DNA of 64,000 nt from positions 4,216,001-4,280,000 of the forward strand of contig NC_070561.1 of NCBI RefSeq assembly GCF_026914185.1. Reading direction: 5' to 3'. Of the stretch, positions 33,327 through 44,038 are shown piece after piece. Origin of the DNA: Puccinia triticina (lineage: Eukaryota > Basidiomycota > Pucciniomycetes > Pucciniales > Pucciniaceae). Both the position numbers and the translations under genes were made by a program. The stretch's first letter is position 1, and every line of letters starts with the position of its first letter. The notes beneath the pieces were generated by a model. It was given only the letters and a program-made list of their open reading frames with translations. It made no database searches and was not told the DNA's origin.

Positions 33327-33791
33327 CACTCCCTGGCTGGGCGTTCGCTGGTTTGACATGTGTGGTCACTGCCGGGCCCCCTTTGGGGCGGCGTTCTCCC
33401 TTTGTGGAGCTTCCAGATTACTTCTGGTCTGCGTGGGTAGTCCCGGGAGCTACTCTGGTAGGTCCCCAAGGCTACCCCGTACGGGCTGAGGGAGAGGGGG
33501 GGTCTTTCCTTCTCCTCCTTCTCTCTGTACTCAAGAGTGAGGAGGGAGAAGCTGTTTTGGGAAGTGGTGCTTCCCTCTTACAGTGAGACCTGCCTCTTTA
33601 GGCGGTTGATCTCACGCGTTGGCGTGGATCACACTTGAAAAGGCCGGAGCCCGCACCCATAACTCAGGGGGGGGAAATCCTGAGCCTGGCTCCGCGCCTA
33701 TGCCTATCCCTCAGCGGTTGGACCCGCCTGTCCGTGTTGTCTTGCGTCAGTCAAACTGTATAGCTTGTCATTGTAATCATCAATTTAGTGT

Positions 33792-35648
33792 TTAGACTTG
33801 AACTATAAGCTCTTCTAGGTCGCGTGGGACCTCTATGAGAAGTTGGTCCTTTGCCCTGTGACCGTCGCGCCGTCCTCTGGAGAGCGCGTCTGCGCGGTTT
33901 TCGGCGGATACTACCCGTTTGGCCACCAGATTTATCTGGTGTTTAATTAGTATCTTCTGAATTATTTTCCATTCAGAATTCACGAAGCGGTCTCCGGACT
34001 TCCTCCGGAGGATGACTGATTCCGTGGTCGAGTTGTCGGTCCACACAATGAACGTCTTGCTGCCCTGAGCACCCAGCTTGATGAGCATCAGTAGACCTAG
34101 TCGCACGGCAATAGTTTCTAGCCTTGCAATGCGCTCCTTTTCCGAGTCTGAGGTCAGGCCCTTTGCCAGCAGTTCTGTTGAGCGCAATCTGAACTGTGCC
34201 CACTTGCGGCCGATCAGAACCCCTATCCCAAATTTTGTTGATGCGTCTCCTACCCAACCGACCTCCGTTGGGTCTGGGTTTGCAATGAGCCTGGTCGATT
34301 GGAATTCCTTCAGGGATGTTATCCATTCGTGTAGGTCTTCCTTGACGTCTCTGGGTACTGGTCGGCGTGTCCGTTTGTCTTGCCATTCCATCTTCCATTT
34401 GTACAGACTACAGATGTAGCAGCGTAGTTGCGGTAGAGCGTAAGCCACGTGATTCAAACGACCAGCCAATATCTCGACTTCCCCGTAGCCAAACTTTGCC
34501 CCTTGTTCAAGGAAGGCTTGAATCTGGTTGATCCTCTTGCTGAGCTTGTCTGCCGGTAGTCGGACCGTCTTGTGCCGGCCGTTCCATATGAAACCGAGGT
34601 ATTTCTGCTCCTCTAAGAACGGAGAGAATTTTTCTTTGTTTGTCTTCACGCCTAGTTGGTCCGAGCGTTCCACAACGTCCATCATCTCCAGGTCTGAATG
34701 TGCGCTTTTGACGAACAAGTTGTCGTCCACCCACCGAAAGATGGCGAGGACGTCGAATTCCTTCATCATTAACGACTTCCACGCATCCGCTGGCCGGCCA
34801 AACGACCCACATCCCGCGACTCCACCAAAGGTTATCCTTGTATCTAGCAGGAATTTGTCGTCAAAAGTCCTTACCATTAGGTATGGCCATTGGTCCGGCG
34901 CCGTTGGAATTTGGCGGTAGGCCTTTTCCCAATCAAAGATGGCGAGAAGGACTGGTTCTTCCAGTTCACGGATGAATTTGGCCACGGTGTTGAAGTCGTC
35001 CCAGGTGGTTGGGAAGTTGTTTGAGTCCACGAACGAGTTGACTGACGGTATGCCCTGCCGTCCGTGCGGAAAGGATAAGTCGTTTATTGGGCGCAGTGAT
35101 CCGTCACCGTTTATCACGGCGCCCAGCGGGCTTGTTCGGAAGAATTTGAAATGTTGTGCTACTTCTTCTTTCTCGAAAGGCCCGAACATCCTCCCTGCCG
35201 CTAGTTCCTTCTGGAAGGACTCCTCAATCTTAGCTTTCGCCTGCCATGCCGAGTCGTGGTTTGGTGGTGAGTAGAAGCTCCCGGCCAGCTCAATGAAGTG
35301 TGGAGGGATTCCTTGGGTGAAACCTCTAACAAAGCCTTGTAGTACGTCGTTGTATTCGGGTAGCAGGTCCCACTTTTTGAGCGCCTTTGTCCATTCTGCC
35401 ACATTCATCTCGCAGGACACTGAGGTCGGCCACGTTGCACTGTCTCTGCCTCTCCTTTCTTTGCACCTTCTGCCCCTGCTCATTCTCCCACTTCTCTCGG
35501 TTCTCACAGTCTCACAGGGGTAGGGTTTCATGCCTTCAATACCTATCAAGCTTAAATTGGGTAAGGAATGAGAAATCGATTCAACTTCATTAGGCCTCTT
35601 AACATACTCTTGGGCTGGACAAGAAGGGCTGGTGACCCGGATGTACAA
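33792..35648 (-). CDS. reverse transcriptase-RNase H protein, DIRS/Ngaro-like
   Basis: An uninterrupted 618-codon frame. Residues 1-80 are doubtful as coding, since the true start may be Met81 (NVAEWTKALKKWDLL) or a fused upstream frame. The RT domain spans about 150-360: motif A FDWEKAYRQIP (Asp239), GGVAGCGSFGRPADAW, and motif C VDDN (307-309, instead of YxDD). RNase H covers about 460-595 with Asp468 (GDAST), Glu511 (ETIAVRLG), Asp537 (WTDNST) and ENRADALSRG. All catalytic acids are present. The style is that of basidiomycete DIRS/Ngaro polyproteins. The protein would copy the element's RNA. Homopolymers just upstream (C14, T12 in coding sense) blur the link to the gag gene. Confidence 0.85.
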   Translation of the reverse strand: MYIRVTSPSCPAQEYVKRPNEVESISHSLPNLSLIGIEGMKPYPCETVRTERSGRMSRGRRCKERRGRDSATWPTSVSCEMNVAEWTKALKKWDLLPEYNDVLQGFVRGFTQGIPPHFIELAGSFYSPPNHDSAWQAKAKIEESFQKELAAGRMFGPFEKEEVAQHFKFFRTSPLGAVINGDGSLRPINDLSFPHGRQGIPSVNSFVDSNNFPTTWDDFNTVAKFIRELEEPVLLAIFDWEKAYRQIPTAPDQWPYLMVRTFDDKFLLDTRITFGGVAGCGSFGRPADAWKSLMMKEFDVLAIFRWVDDNLFVKSAHSDLEMMDVVERSDQLGVKTNKEKFSPFLEEQKYLGFIWNGRHKTVRLPADKLSKRINQIQAFLEQGAKFGYGEVEILAGRLNHVAYALPQLRCYICSLYKWKMEWQDKRTRRPVPRDVKEDLHEWITSLKEFQSTRLIANPDPTEVGWVGDASTKFGIGVLIGRKWAQFRLRSTELLAKGLTSDSEKERIARLETIAVRLGLLMLIKLGAQGSKTFIVWTDNSTTESVILRRKSGDRFVNSEWKIIQKILIKHQINLVAKRVVSAENRADALSRGRRDGHRAKDQLLIEVPRDLEELIVQV

Positions 35649-35831
35649 TGCGTGGACAAAAAAAAAAAAGAAAGGGGGGGGGGGGGGGTAACTCCGCTAT
35701 GGATGGGGGGTGATCGACCAAAATTAATGAGGGGCTGGGGGCAGGAGACCGGATATCAATCTCTGCAACGCCCGTAGTCTTGCTCACACGACCAAGCCCG
35801 CCAGACGATGATGGTATCAACGAACTGGGCC

Positions 35832-37796
35832 TTACTGGTTATTTCGGCCTTTGCCTTTCCCGCTACCGCGCCACTCTCCTCGTGTGTCCCCTCGTTCGTT
35901 CCCTCTGTCCTCGCGGTCTCTACTGCGGTCGTGACTCTTGTCGTTGTAGCCGCCGTCCCAGCGATTGCCTTTATAGCCTTGAGTTCGGCTCTGCCTGCCT
36001 CCGCTTGGTCCTCGATCGCCCGGTGATTGCGCCCTGTTTGAGTATGTTTGCTGTCTTGCCTGGTTATTGTTGCCATTCTTCTGGTTTACGCTGAGGTTCG
36101 GATAGTTGGCGGCCTTGGCAGGGTCTTGGGCCGTAACTGGATCCCATGTCTTCCTCTCGCCTCCTTTTGCGTATGGATTTTCGGTAAAGTCAATTTCGTC
36201 GAACTTCCTAGTTCAAGCAATGATCTTCTGGGCGATCTCTTCGTTCCTGATCGAGATGTTGCTGATTGAGATCCGTCCGTCAGGCATGACGACACGGTGG
36301 GCGAATGCGTTCATCCAAACGTTAATGTCATATCTGAGCCCCGTCATGAACCCGTGCTGGGTGACAAGCTGATCGCAAATCTTCTTGTGGGCTTGCACCC
36401 ACCCCGCGAATTTGACGTAATTGCAGACCTTTATCAAGGCGGCCTGGAAACCCTGATGGTTGATGGACCATTCGGCATACGTCTGGGTATACTCGCACGG
36501 GTATGGGTACCCGGTGTACCGATATTTGTCGGTGTTGTTGTCGTCTGCCTTGGGGCGCTTTTCCGCGTAGTGGATGATGGCTTTGTCTTGCCAGACTTCA
36601 TTAAAGATTGTCAGGGGCAACGGGCTCCTCAGCTCCCGCAGGTTGTGTTCGAAAAATGGCGTGAAGCCGACGTCACCGCTCGTCGGTCTTGCCGCGTCAT
36701 CGAAGACCATACCCGAAGGCATGGTATCCACTGGGCCGATTGCTGGAATTGCGTCCCCGGTCTGGGCGTCTGTGGGCCTCAATGTGGGGTTCCCGGTGAT
36801 TGGCCTGTTGCCGCCGGATTGCGTCTTGACGTTCTCTGACAAGCGCTTGACTGGGTCGGTCAGAGGGGCTTGTTGGTGGTCCACCGCGTGCTCGGTCCTC
36901 CCCAGATTCTCGCTGATCTTGAAGAACATCAACGCCAGGTCGGCGTTCCCTGCGGCTTCTGCTGCTAGCGCACGATCGACCATCAAGGACACCTTCGTCT
37001 GCACCCCGGCCTCTGGGTTTTGGGGTCGTTGTGGGTTCAACAATTCGATCTCGTCGTGGTCGACGAGAAGGGCAGCTAGGTTGTGGTAGCAACATGCGCT
37101 CAGTATTCCTCTGGGTCGGCTTATTCCTATTGGAAACTTACCGGCTTCGCTTCCCTTCGCCTTTGGTCCCTGCGACTTATCCCCCAGCAAGCCTTGGTAG
37201 AGCGTTGCTATCGGGGGGGCGCCGCTGGTCAACGGACCTTCCTCTGGAATGGCGCGATCGTCTCTGGGCGTGTTCGATCCCATTGGTGTCTTGGAGGTTG
37301 ACCTCGTTGAGCGGTCCGTCGGGGGGATGGTCTTCTTAGGGGCTTTGTTCTTCCCTTTCTCGGTCTGGTTTGCTTCTTCGCCGCCTTGTTGGTGAGGTGG
37401 TTGCAGGCCTTCCTGGTCTTGTTGTTGGGTGAGCGGATCTTGCTGAGTTTGGGTCGGCTCCCCCTCCGGTTCTGGTTGTTGGCAACTTCCGGTCATTGAT
37501 GATCTGGCGAGGTTTGCGAGGTTGGATAATCGGTTGGCCATTGGGCAAAATTTTCCTCTTTGCGGTTTGGCGACGGCGAAGGATGCTGAACCGGCGATGA
37601 GTCCTCGGCGCTGGGTCCTAGATCTTCTAGGTTCAGCTGCCGGGACCTTGGCGCTGATAGCCACGCCGTGGTTCTTCGCCCGCAGCCGCAACACCTCCCT
37701 GGTTGCGCTGCGTCGCCTGCACGCGCGCGTGGTGGGGCTCACTGGTCGCCACTCCATGGACCGGCCCACATCCGCTACGCTCCTGTAAGCTACCAT
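35832..37796 (-). pseudogene. gag-like protein of the DIRS/Ngaro-like element, one stop
   Basis: About 654 codons if read from the ATG at 37796. An ATG further upstream lies in the KDZ terminal repeat and is not part of the element. The N-terminus is basic. A Q/P-rich linker (TQQDPLTQQQDQEGLQPPHQ) follows, then a globular part with LMFFKISENLGRTEHAVDHQ and, near 400-530, PLTIFNEVWQDKAIIHYAEK and GWVQAHKKICDQLV. The tail is G/R/N-rich (RDREDRGNERGD) and nucleic-acid-binding in style. A single in-frame TGA (36213-36215) splits it, and CGA at that place would reopen the frame. Confidence 0.75.
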
Positions 37797-37797
37797 C

Positions 37798-38240
37798 ATC
37801 CCCCCTGAAATCCGACAAGTCTTCAAGAACCCCTCCCGATGTATCCTCCCAGCCAGACCCTTACATGATCCTCACAACACATCACCCCACCAAGTAACTA
37901 AACATCACCCGGCCTCTCAACATCACTCCTCAGCCCACACCAGCTTCCAAGCTCACATCGCACTCCGGAAACAGCATAGGCCCCATGTAAAACACACTCA
38001 CCCGTTACTCAGATCAGCTCAATGTCAATACAACACATGGCAATTTGAAGTTTTTATATTTCCTTCACACCACAGACTTGCTTAAGTTTTTTAACTTCAT
38101 TTCTTGTGATTGTGTCTTATAAGTTTGTTACTCATATAAAATGTAAACTGGAAAAAAAATAAGTTTGACATTGAGACCGATAAAATGGTGACAAAACATG
38201 TGGATACCAGAGATTTACAACGACATGCGCTTGGAAGGAA
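37798..38240. repeat. left KDZ terminal repeat, inner part
   Basis: Mirrors about 48072-47650. Strongly alike for the first 190 bp (CTTACATGATCCTCACAACA), then weaker, with shared blocks such as GTGACAAAACATGTGGATA. Confidence 0.85.
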
Positions 38241-38292
38241 AAAAAAACTTGGAATTGAACAATGATAAAAAAACCATAGTGGAGACAAAAGT

Positions 38293-41200
38293 TTAGTTAT
38301 CTCTCTCATTGTCGCCCTCATCCGGTGCATTGTCTTCACCGTCCTCGTTGTCGCTGCTTCCCTTGAAAAGATCATCTTCCAATTCTTCACTGTTGGATTC
38401 AGTTGAACTAGCTGACTTGTCATCAGCATGGTGAGATGAGACATAATTCTGCTTCTTTTTCTTTGCTTCCTTCACCACTTGACGTTCGGATGGTTTACTT
38501 GCCTTGGATTTCGAGCATGAAGCCTCTTTTCTTGAATTTGAGTTTGTTGGCTTAGCAGATTTGATGGTCGCACCTTTTATAGTCGGTTTCTTTTGTATTT
38601 TCCTAGACCTTGTAGTTTCTGAAGGTGGCATGGCACCAACGGGGACGCAAACTCGATTCGATTCATCGAGAAGTGTTTCTTTGTTTGTATCACCCAGACA
38701 TTGAGTGACATCTGCTGTGGGGCTTCCTAGAAGTTCAACCCAACCATTTTCAATGGCAATATGAAGTCGTTCGGCACCCCCCTCCGAAATATTTGCAGAC
38801 CTTCCACAGAAACAGGCTGGTGTAACTTGAAGAGGATTTGGCTGGACCCGCAATATAACATTCAAGCTTGCCAATTTTTTTTGGGTATTCTCGCCAGGCC
38901 ATCCCCTACGTGCCACACCATTTGTAGCTTTGACTGAAGAGCAAATTATCAGCACTACACAAAACAGTGCAGATACTGAGATACGTACAAAGAGCATATT
39001 TCAATTTTGTTCGAACTGCATGTAAGTGATCTATGTCCTCCCCCCCAGGTATGGGATTAACAGTCCCCGAGGCTAGATAAAGGTCAAAAAACATCAGCAT
39101 TGTTCATATGCTTTGCATCTGCCTGTAACCTGATTGCACACACTTACCCAGGTCGTTTGCGCAATTCTCAATGGTCAAATGAGGATTTGCCGCCAATCGT
39201 TTCCTTTTTCGAGGGGGGAGAAAGGCTTCTCCCCCCATAACCTTCCCCAAAGCCAATTGGCCTTTGACAAAATCTAGAAACGCACCAGTTGGGTTTGGAT
39301 TGATTTCAAAGATGTCAAGGAACGACTCGCCCATTCTACTTCCCCCACTCAGTACAGCTCTGCCTTTCAGGTGAGGGTATACTACAACTAAGTACCCTTC
39401 GATAGCATGGGACTTCTCCAAGTTTTTTAACTGGAAACGAGTCAAACTATCAGCAAATATCAACTGAAGCTGGGAGGGGTATGCCAGAAATACTGCGGAT
39501 GGACTACTCACATCAACCAGTACCTTTCGAGCCCAACGATTGGCGTCAAACCCTTTCCCAGAACGTCTTTTGCGTGACTTGTTCTTAGCAGTATCGATAG
39601 CGTCGGAGAGTTCAATATTCTCGTCTTCGGAAGCTTCTTTGGCTGTTTTGGGCTCTCTTACAAAAGGATTTGGAAATGTTGCTAGAAATTCTGGGTCCTT
39701 GTACTTCTGCTGGTCTGCTTCATCTAGCTCGCGCCATAAGGCTCCGTACTTTGAGCCTTTCTCTTGAATTGAAAGAGATTCTGCAATAACATATTGATCA
39801 GTTAGCCTAAGATTCTGGCAATGTGCAAAGGGAATGAAAAAAGCACGCACTATCGTCTCGGATCTTGATAGCCTCGGGATCATACCGGCAAAAGTTGGTA
39901 TACATGTTTGAACCTCGTGTGCGGTTTTCTGCACCCAAATAGGACTGCACCGAATCGAATTGAAGTCTCCTGCTTGCCGCAATAATAAGCAACTGCCTTT
40001 GAAACTCCTTGTAAGCCTCTTGGATCTCCACCTCATCAGCGGAGCACAATCGGACATAATGAGCATGCTTATTGACTCATTGTTGAAGCTCATCGATATC
40101 CATTGTCTTCAACTCCTCAACCAGGTGAGGTGCCAACATCATTTGTGACTTGGATTTTGGTGGAGCTGAGGGTTCAGGGTTGCTCAAGGGTCTAGGATCA
40201 GAGTTTTCAAAGCTTCCTTCAGCCGTGTTCTCGCCATCTCAATAGTTTTCTCCCTGGTCGTCGAGCTCGCTCTGAACCTCATGGTTGACAAGCCTAGATT
40301 TGTTCCGATCCATCTGTGAGAAGTCAAGCCCAAGGGATACGTCTGGATCAAGTAGATTTGTGTTGCTTGCGGCTCCCTGGGACTTCTTCTTCTTTGCATC
40401 AGCACGTGCCTGTTTCTTGGCAGCTTGATATGTACCACAACCGTCACATACATCCACTTCAGTCAGCACAAAAAACAGAGCCCGGCAGTAAAAAAATCAG
40501 AAAAATTGAAACATTTACCATTTTTGACTGCCTCGGCACGCTCATGCTGAAGCTGTTCTTCACCGCGTCGGAGCTCTTCTTGAAGATTTGGAAGTGTGGA
40601 TACACGTGGCGCGGCCACCGAGCGGTAATTTGAAGTGGAAACATCTGAGCGGTTTTGAGTCTTACGGGTTGCTGGAGTCACTGCGGACTCAAGATGTCGG
40701 TATTGCGGCGTAGACGGAGAGGTATCTTGCGAGGACCTGTTAAAAGGATCCGGGTTAGTCGGGTCATACTGCGAAAGACCAAGACGCTGTTCTGACTGTT
40801 TTAAAGGACCGCAACAAGGATCCAGCTGGGTTGAACGCCTGTCACAAGGGTGACATTGTGAAGACAGTTGACCAGGATCCATCAAGTCATTCCGAGAGTG
40901 GGAAAAGTTATCTTGCTGATTGGTTGGATGGTTGAAATTGACCTGGCCGAACCTATTCGGATGAGAAGATGGAACTGGAGCTCGATGCGAAGAAACTTGA
41001 AGAGGTTCTACATGAGCGGGAGCTTGCCGAGGATCTAGAAAGTTGTTTTGAGAGGGGGTTGAATGATCTTGGCGGCTGCTGCTGTTGAAATTGGTCTGGC
41101 CTATCCCAACAGAGCCTCGATGAAGTTGGTAATTCCCCGTATTCTGGTTATTATAGGTGTTAATGTTTGTGTTCAGATCTGTACTTCTACATTGACTTCG

Positions 41201-41435
41201 GTAAGGGTTTGGATTGAATGTACGTCTGTCAAATGTAAACGGTAAACTGATAGAAAATAATTGAGGATTTTGATCAGTTTGTAATATAATCATTAGCAAA
41301 AGAGGGTATAACATGACTTGCTCACCTCTGGCCTTCCGTGTGGTTTTGAAATTCCCTAGTGGGCTGAGCACTAGAAAAGAATGTTGCACTGTGATTTCCG
41401 CCATTCGGATATGATCCTAAACCTTGATAAGACAT
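38293..41435 (-). pseudogene. KDZ-element accessory gene, seven exons, unknown function
   Basis: Splice sites give exons 41435-41326, 41246-40519, 40456-39851, 39780-39512, 39430-39148, 39072-38989 and 38933-38293 (2,721 nt, 907 codons including stop). All introns are GT-AG, and the acceptor of exon 2 could also be at 41225. Order: an S/N/Q/P-rich region with many PxxP-like phrases; a short basic coiled part with VDVCDGCGTYQAAKK; a conserved core with YLGAENRTRG and SKYGALWRELDEADQQKYKD (HMG-box-like helix); a basic stretch (SRKRRSGKGFDANRWARKVL); EGYLVVVYPHLKGRAVLSGG; a second core WPGENTQKKLASLNVILRVQ; and an acidic tail (EELEDDLF to the end). Two in-frame TGA codons (40239-40241, 40077-40079) break it. 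I recall similar rust proteins but no assigned role; DNA binding next to the transposase is an inference. Confidence 0.75.
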
Positions 41436-41539
41436 TTGTTCCAGGACAGTTCTAGAGCAATCACCTGAGAGGAAGCAATGAGATGAATAGCCAATAGATG
41501 AGGAAGAAGCAAAAAAGCCCGGAGATACATACAAGTGAA

Positions 41540-41700
41540 CGCGCCGCCAAGAGTCAAGCGCAAGTGCACGCGCCGCCAAGAGTCAAGCGCAAGTGCACGC
41601 GCCGCGGAGAGTCAAGCGCAAGTTGCCGAAGGCGGGTGTTGTGATTTGCCGCAGTCTTACTGTCGGATTACACGTAAACCAACAGTAGGACTGCGGTGCT
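41540..41700. promoter_or_regulatory. candidate control region: 29-bp triplicate and hairpin
   Basis: Three copies of a 29-bp unit beginning CGCGCCGCCAAGAGTCAAGC (41540-41626) sit about 100 bp upstream of the accessory gene. A hairpin follows: CCGCAGTCTTACTGT (41649-41663) with ACAGTAGGACTGCGG (41682-41696), one mismatch. GC-rich repeats between divergent transposon genes suit transcription or transposase binding, but this is inference. Confidence 0.45.
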
Positions 41701-41879
41701 GCGAGTGAGATTGGCCAGCCGCGGGCTGTGGCACCATCCCGTTTGATGGCTACGGTGCAATCCTCCGCATCAGCATAGGGTGGGTGTATACCGGGGACCT
41801 GTACTGTAGCACTGAAAGCAGGACCCACACCCGTATCCACCCCATCAAATTCTACCAGGTACCCAAAAAAAGGTCACCT

Positions 41880-43200
41880 TAGCATTATTTGACATTAAAA
41901 ATTGTCTACTTAATACCTTTGCAATAATCAGATACTTTCACAGCACCTTCCAAAGGGTACTATTTTCATGGTGAAAAGTTTAGGGAGTGGGCCAGAACAT
42001 CTTTCAGATTTCATGAGAACATTTGCTCGGGAGGTAAAAGTAGGGTGGAGCAACACATTGGTATAAACCTTTTCTGTTTGACAAATCAATGACGTAAAAA
42101 TTTTCCCAGCAGTTGATTGATATCATTGGTCTTTTCAGGAAGGGGCTAGTGTGATGCTAACAGGATTTTTGGAATGATGCTAGACCAGATTGCATGGCAG
42201 TATAATTGGTAGAGATAATTGTGATTTGGCAATGGGAGAAAATAGATATATTTTTGGTCTGAGAATTACATGAAGAGGAATTTCCAGAGCCTTTAATTAG
42301 GGAACATTTCAATTCTGAATACTTAGGCTGTAAAATACTTATGATTCATTAAGGGGGTCTCAAGACCAGCAGTAGAAATGTGATAAAGTCAGTGGCACTT
42401 ATAGTTGGGATACCCTTTTTGAAAAATGAAGAACTGAGAAAATTATTTGTTTTGCCAATTATAATTTTTGGACATTTATCAAGGACATTTTTTGCCACAA
42501 TTTATTATTGAAAGTGGTGAATAATATACAGTAATACCACCAATTGATGTTTCAATCATTCAAACATGTTGATCATCACCACTGAAATGACCAGTGTTCA
42601 CTACAAATAACTTGTATTTTGGAGAAACACATCTATTCCACTTCCCACTAAGAATGCAATTCAATTGTTACAAAATTGTTAAAAATTGGATAAATTGCCA
42701 CTTCCAATATGAAAATTTGGGTATCAATATCTTAATCAAACAGTGTACACATCTATTTGAGCACCTAACAAAAATACATACCAAGTAAATATAATAAATA
42801 GCTCAGCAAGGCTTTCTTTGAGAAAAGGAATGAATTTCAACTGTGGTAATAAATACTATGTTTCTTCACGCTTATGATTTTTCACCATGTCCAGTCTATA
42901 GAATTAGATCTACCAGTCTAATTCTAAAACTTTTACAACTATAGGGCATATGTTGCCAATTGCTCTTCAGCCTCCCAGTGACTTCCCATAATAACTCAGA
43001 AAGGGTTTTTGTGCTAAGGAATAAGGACATAATGTGAAAAAAGAAACATTAATTGATTACTCCATGCTCCCAATTTTTTTTACATCAGAGTGCACATCTA
43101 AAATATGATTGATTGCTTCTTGCTCCCAAATTTTTACATGTTCAGTTCTTATAACCAAAAAGTTGCACTTGGGGATAGGAATAATGCTTTATCCCCACTC
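41880..43200. other. AT-rich spacer between the divergent KDZ genes
   Basis: No frame above 65 codons and no repeat recognised. Confidence 0.55.
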
Positions 43201-43254
43201 AAGCTGGAAAATATTTTGAAGCCGGAGTCAAAGCGGGTTTGAAATATTGTTTTG

Positions 43255-43385
43255 CACCCGTGGTGTACGGATCACCTCCACTCAACGCTTCACCCACGTT
43301 ACCGGCATCACCTTGACGCACCGCTTCACCCACTTGACTGGCACCCCCTCCACCCACCGCTTCGCCAACTTGACGCGCCGCCCCC
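43255..43385. repeat. 35-bp degenerate tandem repeat, three copies
   Basis: Units around CGCTTCACCCACTTGAC; the second and third are preceded by CACC or CCACC. It is upstream of the transposase gene, possibly in its 5' region. Confidence 0.55.
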
Positions 43386-44038
43386 TATTGCAAACTGCCA
43401 GCAATTATTCTCCATCGTGGCCAACTGCCATCGGCATCTCACCCAAATAAAGAGTAAGTCTTTCCGCATTGTACGCATTGCCAATTTGACTTGATGCACT
43501 TGCCTTGGAGCTGGACCTTCAAAGAGTGATCCCGATCTACTTAAGAACTTGGTTGGGACACTCTTTGAAGTATAGCTTCTTCATGCTAGCTGCATCAAGG
43601 AAATACTAGTCTCATCTGCTTGGGCACTTGCTTCTTGCTAACGCTTTCATTCATTTCTCCACATGTTAGGCTGTCAGTTTTCGACTTTGCAATTGATCAT
43701 TTAACTCTCTACATGATCAATTGTTCAACCCTCCATTGATTCCAGCTTGATTCGGCATTTTTCCAACATTCTCGTCGACTCGCCTTTGCTCGTTTCCAAC
43801 AACCAACTCAAATCTTACCAGGCCCTTGCCCGACTCCCCATCTCGCATGAATCGAAAGACTTAAATGCATCCGATACTGCTTGGAATTTAAACCACAAGT
43901 CTTCTGGCCGCCCGGCGCCGAATGAGAATCACCCATTATATTTTCCAGGCACGTAGCTTACTGTCATTCACCTTACTTGCACAAGGTTCTTATTCTCTTT
44001 TTGCATGTGAAACGCTTGCTTTTTTAAATACACACAGG

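Larger units (their letters stand above)
33327..37797 (-). mobile_element. DIRS/Ngaro-like retrotransposon inside the KDZ terminal repeat
   Basis: Borders follow from the unbroken right terminal repeat: the two halves rejoin at 33326/37798 with only a 2-bp TC overlap, and no longer target duplication is seen. It carries a gag-like gene and a reverse transcriptase-RNase H gene, both on the minus strand. YR retroelements lack normal target duplications, which fits. However, no tyrosine recombinase gene is visible, so this copy is incomplete or a derivative. Class assignment rests on RT sequence style, not on a recombinase. Confidence 0.75.

Noticed and set aside
37797..37826. Upstream ATG extending the gag-like frame
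   Set aside because: Those codons belong to the KDZ terminal repeat, as the uninterrupted right repeat shows.
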